NCBI GenBank assembly: GCA_030848705.1 | Contig: JAUIZM010000013.1 | Coordinates: forward strand, 248,001 to 312,000 | Direction of reading: 5' to 3' | Origin: Heracleum sosnowskyi | Lineage: Eukaryota; Streptophyta; Magnoliopsida; Apiales; Apiaceae | DNA: 64,000 bases | Shown here: positions 8,478 through 23,200 of the stretch, piece after piece | How positions within the stretch are numbered: the first letter of the stretch is position 1 | Layout: every line of letters starts with the position of its first letter | The notes under the pieces: model-generated | Told to the model about the DNA's origin: nothing | Databases searched by the model: none | The model's input: only the letters and a program-made list of their open reading frames with translations | Translations under genes and position numbers: made by a program

Positions 8478-11400
8478 TGAGAGTAACCCTAAATCCTAAC
8501 AAGTCAATGACGAGGCTCACAAGTTTTATCCTTATTCTACATGTAAGTATCTAAGCTCCAAACAAATTTTATGTTTAAACAAGACAATAAAGAAGCTCTA
8601 AATTGATTACTTGTTGAATAAGTCGGGAATAAAGATTTACGTGATTTTCATTCATTTATTGAGAGTAACCCTAAATCCTAACAAGTCAATGACGAGGCTC
8701 ACAAGTTTTATCCTTATTCTACATGTAAGTATCTAAGCTCCAAACAAATTTTATGTTTAAACAAGACAATAAAGAAGCTCTAAATTGATTACTTGTTGAA
8801 TAAGTCGGGAATAAAGCTTTACGTGATTTTCATTCATTTATTGAGAGTAACCCTAAATCCTAACAAGTCAATGACGAATATCACAAGTTTTATCCTTATT
8901 CTACATGTAAGTATCTAAGCTCCAGACAAATTTTATGTTTAAACAAGACAATAAAGAAGCTCTAAATTGATTACTTGTTGAATAAGTCGGGAATAAAGAT
9001 TTACGTGATTTTCATTCATTTATTGAGAGTAACCCTAAATCCTAACAAGTCAATGACGAGGCTCACAAGTTTTATCCTTATTCTACATGTACGTATCTAA
9101 GCTCCAAGCAAATTTTATGTTTAAACAAGACAATAAAGAAGCTCTAAATTGATTACTTGTTGAATAAGTCGAGAATAAAGCTTCACCTGATTTTCATTCA
9201 TTTATTCAGAGTAACCCTAAATCCTAACAAGTCAATGACGAGGCTCACAAGTTTTATCCTTATTCTACATGTAAGTATCTAAGCTCCAAACAAATTTTAT
9301 GTTTAAACAAGACAATAAAGAAGCTCTAAATTGATTACTTGTTGAATAAGTCGGGAATAAAGCTTTACGTGATTTTCATTCATTTATTGAGAGTAACCCT
9401 AAATCCTAACAAGTCAATGACGAGGCTCACAAGTTTTATCCTTATTCTACATGTAAGTATCTAAGCTCCAAGCAAATTTTATGTTTAAACAAGACAATAA
9501 AGAAGCTCTAAATTGATTACTTGTTGAATAAGTCGGGAATAAAGCTTCACCTGATTTTCTTTCATTTATTGAGAGTAACCCTAAATCCTAACAAGTCAAT
9601 GACGAGGCTCACAAGTTTTATCCTTATTCTACATGTAAGTATCTAAGCTCCAAACAAATTTTATGTTTAAACAAGACAATAAAGAAGCTCTAAATTGATT
9701 ACTTGTTGAATAAGTCGGGAATAAAGATTTACGTGATTTTCATTCATTTATTGAGAGTAACCCTAAATCCTAACAAGTCAATGACGAGGCTCACAAGTTT
9801 TATCCTTATTCTACATGTAAGTATCTAAGCTCCAAACAAATTTTATGTTTAAACAAGACAATAAAGAAGCTCTAAATTGATTACTTGTTGAATAAGTCGG
9901 GAATAAAGCTTTACGTGATTTTCATTCATTTATTGAGAGTAACCCTAAATCCTAACAAGTCAATGACGAAGATCACAAGTTTTATCCTTATTCTACATGT
10001 AAGTATCTAAGCTCCAAACAAATTTTATGTTTAAACAAGACAATAAAGAAGCTCTAAATTGATTACTTGTTGAATAAGTCGGGAATAAAGATTTACGTGA
10101 TTTTCATTCATTTATTGAGAGTAACCCTAAATCCTAACAAGTCAATGACGAGGCTCACAAGTTTTATCCTTATTCTACATGTACGTATCTAAGCTCCAAG
10201 CAAATTTTATGTTTAAACAAGACAATAAAGAAGCTCTAAATTGATTACTTGTTGAATAAGTCGAGAATAAAGCTTCACCTGATTTTCATTCATTTATTCA
10301 GAGTAACCCTAAATCCTAACAAGTCAATGACGAGGCTCACAAGTTTTATCCTTATTCTACATGTAAGTATCTAAGCTCCAAACAAATTTTATGTTTAAAC
10401 AAGACAATAAAGAAGCTCTAAATTGATTACTTGTTGAATAAGTCGGGAATAAAGCTTTACGTGATTTTCATTCATTTATTGAGAGTAACCCTAAATCCTA
10501 ACAAGTCAATGACGAGGCTCACAAGTTTTATCCTTATTCTACATGTAAGTATCTAAGCTCCAAACAAATTTTATGTTTAAACAAGACAATAAAGAAGCTC
10601 TAAATTGATTACTTGTTGAATAAGTCGGGAATAAAGCTTTACGTGATTTTCATTCATTTATTGAGAGTAACCCTAAATCCTAACAATTCAATGACGAGGC
10701 TCACAAGTTTTATCCTTATTCTACATGTAAGTATCTAAGCTCCAAGCAAATTTTATGTTTAAACAAGACAATAAAGAAGCTCTAAATTGATTACTTGTTG
10801 AATAAGTCGGGAATAAAGCTTCACCTGATTTTCTTTCATTTATTGAGAGTAACCCTAAATCCTAACAAGTCAATGACGAGGCTCACAAGTTTTATCCTTA
10901 TTCTACATGTAAGTATCTAAGCTCCAAACAAATTTTATGTTTAAACAAGACAATAAAGAAGCTCTAAATTGATTACTTGTTGAATAAGTCGGGAATAAAG
11001 CTTTACATGATTTTCATTCATTTATTGAGAGTAACCCTAAATCCTAACAAGTCAATGACGAAGATCACAAGTTTTATCCTTATTCTACATGTAAGTATCT
11101 AAGCTCCAAACAAATTTTATGTTTAAACAAGACAATAAAGAAGCTCTAAATTGATTACTTGTTGAATAAGTCGGGAATAAAGCTTTACGTGATTTTCATT
11201 CATTTATTGAGAGTAACCCTAAATCCTAACAAGTCAATGACGAGGCTCACAAGTTTTATCCTTATTCTACATGTAAGTATCTAAGCTCCAAACAAATTTT
11301 ATGTTTAAACAAGACAATAAAGAAGCTCTAAATTGATTACTTGTTGAATAAGTCGGGAATAAAGCTTTACATGATTTTCATTCATTTATTGAGAGTAACC

Positions 11401-14400
11401 CTAAATCCTAACAAGTCAATGACGAGGCTCACAAGTTTTATCCTTATTCTACATGTAAGTATCTAAGCTCCAAGCAAATTTTATGTTTAAACAAGACAAT
11501 AAAGAAGCTCTAAATTGATTACTTGTTGAATAAGTCGGGAATAAAGCTTCACCTGATTTTCTTTCATTTATTGAGAGTAACCCTAAATCCTAACAAGTCA
11601 ATGACGAGGCTCACAAGTTTTATCCTTATTCTACATGTAAGTATCTAAGCTCCAAACAAATTTTATGTTTAAACAAGACAATAAAGAAGCTCTAAATTGA
11701 TTACTTGTTGAATAAGTCGGGAATAAAGATTTACGTGATTTTCATTCATTTATTGAGAGTAACCCTAAATCCTAACAAGTCAATGACGAGGCTCAAAAGT
11801 TTTATCCTTATTCTACATGTAAGTATCTAAGCTCCAAACAAATTTTATGTTTAAACAAGACAATAAAGAAGCTCTAAATTGATTACTTGTTGAATAAGTC
11901 GGGAATAAAGCTTTACGTGATTTTCATTCATTTATTGAGAGTAACCCTAAATCCTAACAAGTCAATGACGAAGATCACAAGTTTTATCCTTATTCTACAT
12001 GTAAGTATCTAAGCTCCAAACAAATTTTATGTTTAAACAAGACAATAAAGAAGCTCTAAATTGATTACTTGTTGAATAAGTCGGGAATAAAGCTTTACGT
12101 GATTTTCATTCATTTATTGAGAGTAACCCTAAATCCTAACAAGTCAATGACGAGGCTCACAAGTTTTATCCTTATTCTACATGTATGTATCTAAGCTCCA
12201 AGCAAATTTTATGTTTAAACAAGACAATAAAGAAGCTCTAAATTGATTACTTGTTGAATAAGTCGAGAATAAAGCTTCACCTGATTTTCATTCATTTATT
12301 GAGAGTAACCCTAAATCCTAACAAGTCAATGACGAGGCTCACAAGTTTTATCCTTATTCTACATGTAAGTATCTAAGCTCCAAACAAATTTTATGTTTAA
12401 ACAAGACAATAAAGAAGCTCTAAATTGATTACTTGTTGAATAAGTCGGGAATAAAGCTTTACGTGATTTTCATTCATTTATTGAGAGTAACCCTAAATCC
12501 TAACAAGTCAATGACGAGGCTCACAAGTTTTATCCTTATTCTACATGTAAGTATCTAAGCTCCAAACAAATTTTATGTTTAAACAAGACAATAAAGAAGC
12601 TCTAAATTGATTACTTGTTGAATAAGTCGGGAATAAAGCTTTACGTGATTTTCATTCATTTATTGAGAGTAACCCTAAATCCTAACAAGTCAATGACGAG
12701 GCTCACAAGTTTTATCCTTATTCTACATGTAAGTATCTAAGCTCCAAGCAAATTTTATGTTTAAACAAGACAATAAAGAAGCTCTAAATTGATTACTTGT
12801 TGAATAAGTCGGGAATAAAGCTTCACCTGATTTTCTTTCATTTATTGAGAGTAACCCTAAATCCTAACAAGTCAATGACGAGGCTCACAAGTTTTATCCT
12901 TATTCTACATGTAAGTATCTAAGCTCCAAACAAATTTTATGTTTAAACAAGACAATAAAGAAGCTCTAAATTGATTACTTGTTGAATAAGTCGGGAATAA
13001 AGCTTTACGTGATTTTCATTCATTTATTGAGAGTAACCCTAAATCATAACAAGTCAATGACGAAGATCACAAGTTTTATCCTTATTCTACATGTAAGTAT
13101 CTAAGCTCCAAACAAATTTTATGTTTAAACAAGACAATAAAGAAGCTCTAAATTGATTACTTGTTGAATAAGTCGGGAATAAAGCTTTACGTGATTTTCA
13201 TTCATTTATTGAGAGTAACCCTAAATCCTAACAAGTCAATGACGAGGCTCACAAGTTTTATCCTTATTCTACATGTACGTATCTAAGCTCCAAACAAATT
13301 TTATGTTTAAACAAGACAATAAAGAAGCTCTAAATTGATTACTTGTTGAATAAGTCGGGAATAAAGCTTTACGTGATTTTCATTCATTTATTGAGAGTAA
13401 CCCTAAATCCTAACAAGTCAATGACGAGGCTCACAAGTTTTATCCTTATTCTACATGTAAGTATCTAAGCTCCAAGCAAATTTTATGTTTAAACAAGACA
13501 ATAAAGAAGCTCTAAATTGATTACTTGTTGAATAAGTCGGGAATAAAGCTTCACCTGATTTTCTTTCATTTATTGAGAGTAACCCTAAATCCTAACAAGT
13601 CAATGACGAGGCTCACAAGTTTTATCCTTATTCTACATGTAAGTATCTAAGCTCCAAACAAATTTTATGTTTAAACAAGACAATAAAGAAGCTCTAAATT
13701 GATTACTTGTTGAATAAGTCGGGAATAAAGCTTTACATGATTTTCATTCATTTATTGAGAGTAACCCTAAATCCTAACAAGTCAATGACGAAGATCACAA
13801 GTTTTATCCTTATTCTACATGTAAGTATCTAAGCTCCAAACAAATTTTATGTTTAAACAAGACAATAAAGAAGCTCTAAATTGATTACTTGTTGAATAAG
13901 TCGGGAATAAAGCTTTACGTGATTTTCATTCATTTATTGAGAGTAACCCTAAATCCTAACAAGTCAATGACGAGGCTCACAAGTTTTATCCTTATTCTAC
14001 ATGTACGTATCTAAGCTCCAAGAAAATTTTATGTTTAAACAAGACAATAAAGAAGCTCTAAATTGATTACTTGTTGAATAAGTCGGGAATAAAGATTTAC
14101 GTGATTTTCATTCATTTATTGAGAGTAACCCTAAATCCTAACAAGTCAATGACGAGGCTCACAAGTTTTATCCTTATTCTACATGTAAGTATCTAAGCTC
14201 CAAACAAATTTTATGTTTAAACAAGACAATAAAGAAGCTCTAAATTGATTACTTGTTGAATAAGTCGGGAATAAAGCTTTACGTGATTTTCATTCATTTA
14301 TTGAGAGTAACCCTAAATCCTAACAAGTCAATGACGAAGATCACAAGTTTTATCCTTATTCTACATGTAAGTATCTAAGCTCCGAACAAATTTTATGTTT

Positions 14401-17400
14401 AAACAAGACAATAAAGAAGCTCTAAATTGATTACTTGTTGAATAAGTCGGGAATAAAGATTTACGTGATTTTCATTCATTTATTGAGAGTAACCCTAAAT
14501 CCTAACAAGTCAATGACGAGGCTCACAAGTTTTATCCTTATTCTACATGTACGTATCTAAGCTCCAAGCAAATTTTATGTTTAAACAAGACAATAAAGAA
14601 GCTCTAAATTGATTACTTGTTGAATAAGTCGGGAATAAAGCTTTACGTGATTTTCATTCATTTATTGAGAGTAACCCTAAATCCTAACAAGTCAATGACG
14701 AAGATCACAAGTTTTATCCTCATTCTACATGTAAGTATCTAAGCTCCAAACAAATTTTATGTTTAAACAAGACAATAAAGAAGCTCTAAATTGATTACTT
14801 GTTGAATAAGTCGGGAATAAAGCTTTACGTGATTTTCATTCATTTATTGAGAGTAACCCTAAATCCTAACAAGTCAATGACGAGGCTCACAAGTTTTATC
14901 CTTATTCTACATGTACGTATCTAAGCTCCAAGCAAATTTTATGTTTAAACAAGACAATAAAGAAGCTCTAAATTGATTACTTGTTGAATAAGTCGAGAAT
15001 AAAGCTTCACCTGATTTTCATTCATTTATTGAGAGTAACCCTAAATCCTAACAAGTCAATGACGAGGCTCACAAGTTTTATCCTTATTCTACATGTAAGT
15101 ATCTAAGCTCCAAACAAATTTTATGTTTAAACAAGACAATAAAGAAGCTCTAAATTGATTACTTGTTGAATAAGTCGGGAATAAAGCTTTACGTGATTTT
15201 CATTCATTTATTGAGAGTAACCCTAAATCCTAACAAGTCAATGACGAGGCTCACAAGTTTTATCCTTATTCTACATGTAAGTATCTAAGCTCCAAACAAA
15301 TTTTATGTTTAAACAAGACAATAAAGAAGCTCTAAATTGATTACTTGTTGAATAAGTCGGGAATAAAGCTTTACGTGATTTTCATTCATTTATTGAGAGT
15401 AACCCTAAATCCTAACAAGTCAATGACGAGGCTCACAAGTTTTATCCTTATTCTACATGTAAGTATCTAAGCTCCAAGCAAATTTTATGTTTAAACAAGA
15501 CAATAAAGAAGCTCTAAATTGATTACTTGTTGAATAAGTCGGGAATAAAGCTTCACCTGATTTTCTTTCATTTATTGAGAGTAACCCTAAATCCTAACAA
15601 GTCAATGACGAGGCTCACAAGTTTTATCCTTATTCTACATGTAAGTATCTAAGCTCCAAACAAATTTTATGTTTAAACAAGACAATAAAGAAGCTCTAAA
15701 TTGATTACTTGTTGAATAAGTCGGGAATAAAGCTTTACATGATTTTCATTCATTTATTGAGAGTAACCCTAAATCCTAACAAGTCAATGACGAAGATCAC
15801 AAGTTTTATCCTTATTCTACATGTAAGTATCTAAGCTCCAAACAAATTTTATGTTTAAACAAGACAATAAAGAAGCTCTAAATTGATTACTTGTTGAATA
15901 AGTCGGGAATAAAGCTTTACGTGATTTTCATTCATTTATTGAGAGTAACCCTAAATCCTAACAAGTCAATGACGAGGCTCACAAGTTTTATCCTTATTCT
16001 ACATGTAAGTATCTAAGCTCCAAACAAATTTTATGTTTAAACAAGACAATAAAGAAGCTCTAAATTGATTACTTGTTGAATAAGTCGGGAATAAAGCTTT
16101 ACGTGATTTTCATTCATTTATTGAGAGTAACCCTAAATCCTAACAAGTCAATGACGAGGCTCACAAGTTTTATCCTTATTCTACATGTAAGTATCTAAGC
16201 TCCAAGCAAATTTTATGTTTAAACAAGACAATAAAGAAGCTCTAAATTGATTACTTGTTGAATAAGTCGGGAATAAAGCTTCACCTGATTTTCTTTCATT
16301 TATTGAGAGTAACCCTAAATCCTAACAAGTCAATGACGAGGCTCACAAGTTTTATCCTTATTCTACATGTAAGTATCTAAGCTCCAAACAAATTTTATGT
16401 TTAAACAAGACAATAAAGAAGCTCTAAATTGATTACTTGTTGAATAAGTCGGGAATAAAGCTTTACGTGATTTTCATTCATTTATTGAGAGTAACCCTAA
16501 ATCATAACAAGTCAATGACGAAGATCACAAGTTTTATCCTTATTCTACATGTAAGTATCTAAGCTCCAAACAAATTTTATGTTTAAACAAGACAATAAAG
16601 AAGCTCTAAATTGATTACTTGTTGAATAAGTCGGGAATAAAGCTTTACGTGATTTTCATTCATTTATTGAGAGTAACCCTAAATCCTAACAAGTCAATGA
16701 CGAGGCTCACAAGTTTTATCCTTATTCTACATGTACGTATCTAAGCTCCAAACAAATTTTATGTTTAAACAAGACAATAAAGAAGCTCTAAATTGATTAC
16801 TTGTTGAATAAGTCGGGAATAAAGCTTTACGTGATTTTCATTCATTTATTGAGAGTAACCCTAAATCCTAACAAGTCAATGACGAGGCTCACAAGTTTTA
16901 TCCTTATTCTACATGTAAGTATCTAAGGTCCAAGCAAATTTTATGTTTAAACAAGACAATAAAGAAGCTCTAAATTGATTACTTGTTGAATAAGTCGGGA
17001 ATAAAGCTTCACCTGATTTTCTTTCATTTATTGAGAGTAACCCTAAATCCTAACAAGTCAATGACGAGGCTCACAAGTTTTATCCTTATTCTACATGTAA
17101 GTATCTAAGCTCCAAACAAATTTTATGTTTAAACAAGACAATAAAGAAGCTCTAAATTGATTACTTGTTGAATAAGTCGGGAATAAAGCTTTACATGATT
17201 TTCATTCATTTATTGAGAGTAACCCTAAATCCTAACAAGTCAATGACGAAGATCACAAGTTTTATCCTTATTCTACATGTAAGTATCTAAGCTCCAAACA
17301 AATTTTATGTTTAAACAAGACAATAAAGAAGCTCTAAATTGATTACTTGTTGAATAAGTCGGGAATAAAGCTTTACGTGATTTTCATTCATTTATTGAGA

Positions 17401-20249
17401 GTAACCCTAAATCCTAACAAGTCAATGACGAGGCTCACAAGTTTTATCCTTATTCTACATGTACGTATCTAAGCTCCAAGCAAATTTTATGTTTAAACAA
17501 GACAATAAAGAAGCTCTAAATTGATTACTTGTTGAATAAGTCGAGAATAAAGTTTCACCTGATTTTCATTCATTTATTGAGAGTAACCCTAAATCCTAAC
17601 AAGTCAATGACGAGGCTCACAAGTTTTATCCTTATTCTACATGTAAGTATCTAAGCTCCAAACAAATTTTATGTTTAAACAAGACAATAAAGAAGCTCTA
17701 AATTGATTACTTGTTGAATAAGTCGGGAATAAAGCTTTACGTGATTTTCATTCATTTATTGAGAGTAACCCTAAATCCAAACAAGTCAATGACGAGGCTC
17801 ACAAGTTTTATCCTTATTCTACATGTAAGTATCTAAGCTCCAAACAAATTTTATGTTTAAACAAGACAATAAAGAAGCTCTAAATTGATTACTTGTTGAA
17901 TAAGTCGGGAATAAAGCTTTACGTGATTTTCATTCATTTATTGAGAGTAACCCTAAATCCTAACAAGTCAATGACGAGGCTCACAAGTTTTATCCTTATT
18001 CTACATGTAAGTATCTAAGCTCCAAACAAATTTTATGTTTAAACAAGACAATAAAGAAGCTCTAAATTGATTACTTGTTGAATAAGTCGGGAATAAAGCT
18101 TTACGTGATTTTCATTCATTTATTGAGAGTAACCCTAAATCCTAACAAGTCAATGACGAGGCTCACAAGTTTTATCCTTATTCTACATGTAAGTATCTAA
18201 GCTCCAAGCAAATTTTATGTTTAAACAAGACAATAAAGAAGCTCTAAATTGATTACTTGTTGAATAAGTCGGGAATAAAGCTTCACCTGATTTTCTTTCA
18301 TTTATTGAGAGTAACCCTAAATCCTAACAAGTCAATGACGAGGCTCACAAGTTTTATCCTTATTCTACATGTAAGTATCTAAGCTCCAAACAAATTTTAT
18401 GTTAAAACAAGACAATAAAGAAGCTCTAAATTGATTACTTGTTGAATAAGTCGGGAATAAAGATTTACGTGATTTTCATTCATTTATTGAGAGTAACCCT
18501 AAATCCTAACAAGTCAATGACGAGGCTCAAAAGTTTTATCCTTATTCTACATGTAAGTATCTAAGCTCCAAACAAATTTTATGTTTAAACAAGACAATAA
18601 AGAAGCTCTAAATTGATTACTTGTTGAATAAGTCGGGAATAAAGCTTTACGTGATTTTCATTCATTTATTGAGAGTAACCCTAAATCCTAACAAGTCAAT
18701 GACGAAGATCACAAGTTTTATCCTTATTCTACATGTAAGTATCTAAGCTCCAAACAAATTTTATGTTTAAACAAGACAATAAAGAAGCTCTAAATTGATT
18801 ACTTGTTGAATAAGTCGGGAATAAAGCTTTACGTGATTTTCATTCATTTATTGAGAGTAACCCTAAATCCTAACAAGTCAATGACGAGGCTCACAAGTTT
18901 TATCCTTATTCTACATGTACGTATCTAAGCTCCAAGCAAATTTTATGTTTAAACAAGACAATAAAGAAGCTCTAAATTGATTACTTGTTGAATAAGTCGA
19001 GAATAAAGCTTCACCTGATTTTCATTCATTTATTGAGAGTAACCCTAAATCCTAACAAGTCAATGACGAGGCTCACAAGTTTTATCCTTATTCTACATGT
19101 AAGTATCTAAGCTCCAAACAAATTTTATGTTTAAACAAGACAATAAAGAAGCTCTAAATTGATTACTTGTTGAATAAGTCGGGAATAAAGCTTTACGTGA
19201 TTTTCATTCATTTATTGAGAGTAACCCTAAATCCTAACAAGTCAATGACGAGGCTCACAAGTTTTATCCTTATTCTACATGTAAGTATCTAAGCTCCAAA
19301 CAAATTTTATGTTTAAACAAGACAATAAAGAAGCTCTAAATTGATTACTTGTTGAATAAGTCGGGAATAAAGCTTTACGTGATTTTCATTCATTTATTGA
19401 GAGTAACCCTAAATCCTAACAAGTCAATGACGAGGCTCACAAGTTTTATCCTTATTCTACATGTAAGTATCTAAGCTCCAAGCAAATTTTATGTTTAAAC
19501 AAGACAATAAAGAAGCTCTAAATTGATTACTTGTTGAATAAGTCGGGAATAAAGCTTCACCTGATTTTCTTTCATTTATTGAGAGTAACCCTAAATCCTA
19601 ACAAGTCAATGACGAGGCTCACAAGTTTTATCCTTATTCTACATGTAAGTATCTAAGCTCCAAACAAATTTTATGTTTAAACAAGACAATAAAGAAGCTC
19701 TAAATTGATTACTTGTTGAATAAGTCGGGAATAAAGCTTTACATGATTTTCATTCATTTATTGAGAGTAACCCTAAATCCTAACAAGTCAATGACGAAGA
19801 TCACAAGTTTTATCCTTATTCTACATGTAAGTATCTAAGCTCCAAACAAATTTTATGTTTAAACAAGACAATAAAGAAGCTCTAAATTGATTACTTGTTG
19901 AATAAGTCGGGAATAAAGCTTTACGTGATTTTCATTCATTTATTGAGAGTAACCCTAAATCCTAACAAGTCAATGACGAGGCTCACAAGTTTTATCCTTA
20001 TTCTACATGTAAGTATCTAAGCTCCAAACAAATTTTATGTTTAAACAAGACAATAAAGAAGCTCTAAATTGATTACTTGTTGAATAAGTCGGGAATAAAG
20101 CTTTACGTGATTTTCATTCATTTATTGAGAGTAACCCTAAATCCTAACAAGTCAATGACGAGGCTCACAAGTTTTATCCTTATTCTACATGTAAGTATCT
20201 AAGCTCCAAGCAAATTTTATGTTTAAACAAGACAATAAAGAAGCTCTAA

Positions 20250-23200
20250 ATTGATTACTTGTTGAATAAGTCGGGAATAAAGCTTCACCTGATTTTCTTT
20301 CATTTATTGAGAGTAACCCTAAATCCTAACAAGTCAATGACGAGGCTCACAAGTTTTATCCTTATTCTACATGTAAGTATCTAAGCTCCAAACAAATTTT
20401 ATGTTTAAACAAGACAATAAAGAAGCTCTAAATTGATTACTTGTTGAATAAGTCGGGAATAAAGCTTTACGTGATTTTCATTCATTTATTGAGAGTAACC
20501 CTAAATCATAACAAGTCAATGACGAAGATCACAAGTTTTATCCTTATTCTACATGTAAGTATCTAAGCTCCAAACAAATTTTATGTTTAAACAAGACAAT
20601 AAAGAAGCTCTAAATTGATTACTTGTTGAATAAGTCGGGAATAAAGCTTTACGTGATTTTCATTCATTTATTGAGAGTAACCCTAAATCCTAACAAGTCA
20701 ATGACGAGGCTCACAAGTTTTATCCTTATTCTACATGTACGTATCTAAGCTCCAAACAAATTTTATGTTTAAACAAGACAATAAAGAAGCTCTAAATTGA
20801 TTACTTGTTGAATAAGTCGGGAATAAAGCTTTACGTGATTTTCATTCATTTATTGAGAGTAACCCTAAATCCTAACAAGTCAATGACGAGGCTCACAAGT
20901 TTTATCCTTATTCTACATGTAAGTATCTAAGCTCCAAGCAAATTTTATGTTTAAACAAGACAATAAAGAAGCTCTAAATTGATTACTTGTTGAATAAGTC
21001 GGGAATAAAGCTTCACCTGATTTTCTTTCATTTATTGAGAGTAACCCTAAATCCTAACAAGTCAATGACGAGGCTCACAAGTTTTATCCTTATTCTACAT
21101 GTAAGTATCTAAGCTCCAAACAAATTTTATGTTTAAACAAGACAATAAAGAAGCTCTAAATTGATTACTTGTTGAATAAGTCGGGAATAAAGCTTTACAT
21201 GATTTTCATTCATTTATTGAGAGTAACCCTAAATCCTAACAAGTCAATGACGAAGATCACAAGTTTTATCCTTATTCTACATGTAAGTATCTAAGCTCCA
21301 AACAAATTTTATGTTTAAACAAGACAATAAAGAAGCTCTAAATTGATTACTTGTTGAATAAGTCGGGAATAAAGCTTTACGTGATTTTCATTCATTTATT
21401 GAGAGTAACCCTAAATCCTAACAAGTCAATGACGAGGCTCACAAGTTTTATCCTTATTCTACATGTACGTATCTAAGCTCCAAGCAAATTTTATGTTTAA
21501 ACAAGACAATAAAGAAGCTCTAAATTGATTACTTGTTGAATAAGTCGAGAATAAAGTTTCACCTGATTTTCATTCATTTATTGGGAGTAACCCTAAATCC
21601 TAACAAGTCAATGACGAGGCTCACAAGTTTTATCCTTATTCTACATGTAAGTATCTAAGCTCCAAACAAATTTTATGTTTAAACAAGACAATAAAGAAGC
21701 TCTAAATTGATTACTTGTTGAATAAGTCGGGAATAAAGCTTTACGTGATTTTCATTCATTTATTGAGAGTAACCCTAAATCCAAACAAGTCAATGACGAG
21801 GCTCACAAGTTTTATCCTTATTCTACATGTAAGTATCTAAGCTCCAAACAAATTTTATGTTTAAACAAGACAATAAAGAAGCTCTAAATTGATTACTTGT
21901 TGAATAAGTCGGGAATAAAGCTTTACGTGATTTTCATTCATTTATTGAGAGTAACCCTAAATCCTAACAAGTCAATGACGAGGCTCACAAGTTTTATCCT
22001 TATTCTACATGTAAGTATCTAAGCTCCAAACAAATTTTATGTTTAAACAAGACAATAAAGAAGCTCTAAATTGATTACTTGTTGAATAAGTCGGGAATAA
22101 AGCTTTACGTGATTTTCATTCATTTATTGAGAGTAACCCTAAATCCTAACAAGTCAATGACGAGGCTCACAAGTTTTATCCTTATTCTACATGTAAGTAT
22201 CTAAGCTCCAAACAAATTTTATGTTTAAACAAGACAATAAAGAAGCTCTAAATTGATTACTTGTTGAATAAGTCGGGAATAAAGCTTTACGTGATTTTCA
22301 TTCATTTATTGAGAGTAACCCTAAATCCTAACAAGTCAATGACGAGGCTCACAAGTTTTATCCTTATTCTACATGTAAGTATCTAAGCTCCAAACAAATT
22401 TTATGTTTAAACAAGACAATAAAGAAGCTCTAAATTGATTACTTGTTGAATAAGTCGGGAATAAAGCTTTACGTGATTTTCATTCATTTATTGAGAGTAA
22501 CCCTAAATCCTAACAAGTCAATGACGAGGCTCACAAGTTTTATCCTTATTCTACATGTAAGTATCTAAGCTCCAAGCAAATTTTATGTTTAAACAAGACA
22601 ATAAAGAAGCTCTAAATTGATTACTTGTTGAATAAGTCGGGAATAAAGCTTCACCTGATTTTCTTTCATTTATTGAGAGTAACCCTAAATCCTAACAAGT
22701 CAATGACGAGGCTCACAAGTTTTATCGTTATTCTACATGTACGTATCTAAGCTCCAAGCAAATTTTATGTTTAAACAAGACAATAAAGAAGCTCTAAATT
22801 GATTACTTGTTGAATAAGTCGAGAATAAAGTTTCACCTGATTTTCATTCATTTATTGAGAGTAACCCTAAATCCTAACAAGTCAATGACGAGGCTCACAA
22901 GTTTTATCCTTATTCTACATGTAAGTATCTAAGCTCCAAACAAATTTTATGTTTAAACAAGACAATAAAGAAGCTCTAAATTGATTACTTGTTGAATAAG
23001 TCGGGAATAAAGCTTTACGTGATTTTCATTCATTTATTGAGAGTAACCCTAAATCCAAACAAGTCAATGACGAGGCTCACAAGTTTTATCCTTATTCTAC
23101 ATGTAAGTATCTAAGCTCCAAACAAATTTTATGTTTAAACAAGACAATAAAGAAGCTCTAAATTGATTACTTGTTGAATAAGTCGGGAATAAAGCTTCAC

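Noticed and set aside
8050..8520. Two minus-strand frames near the right end of the transposon
   Set aside because: One is made of subterminal repeat words and the GTGGGNCCCAC boxes. The other crosses the transposon end into satellite, which a real element gene would not do.
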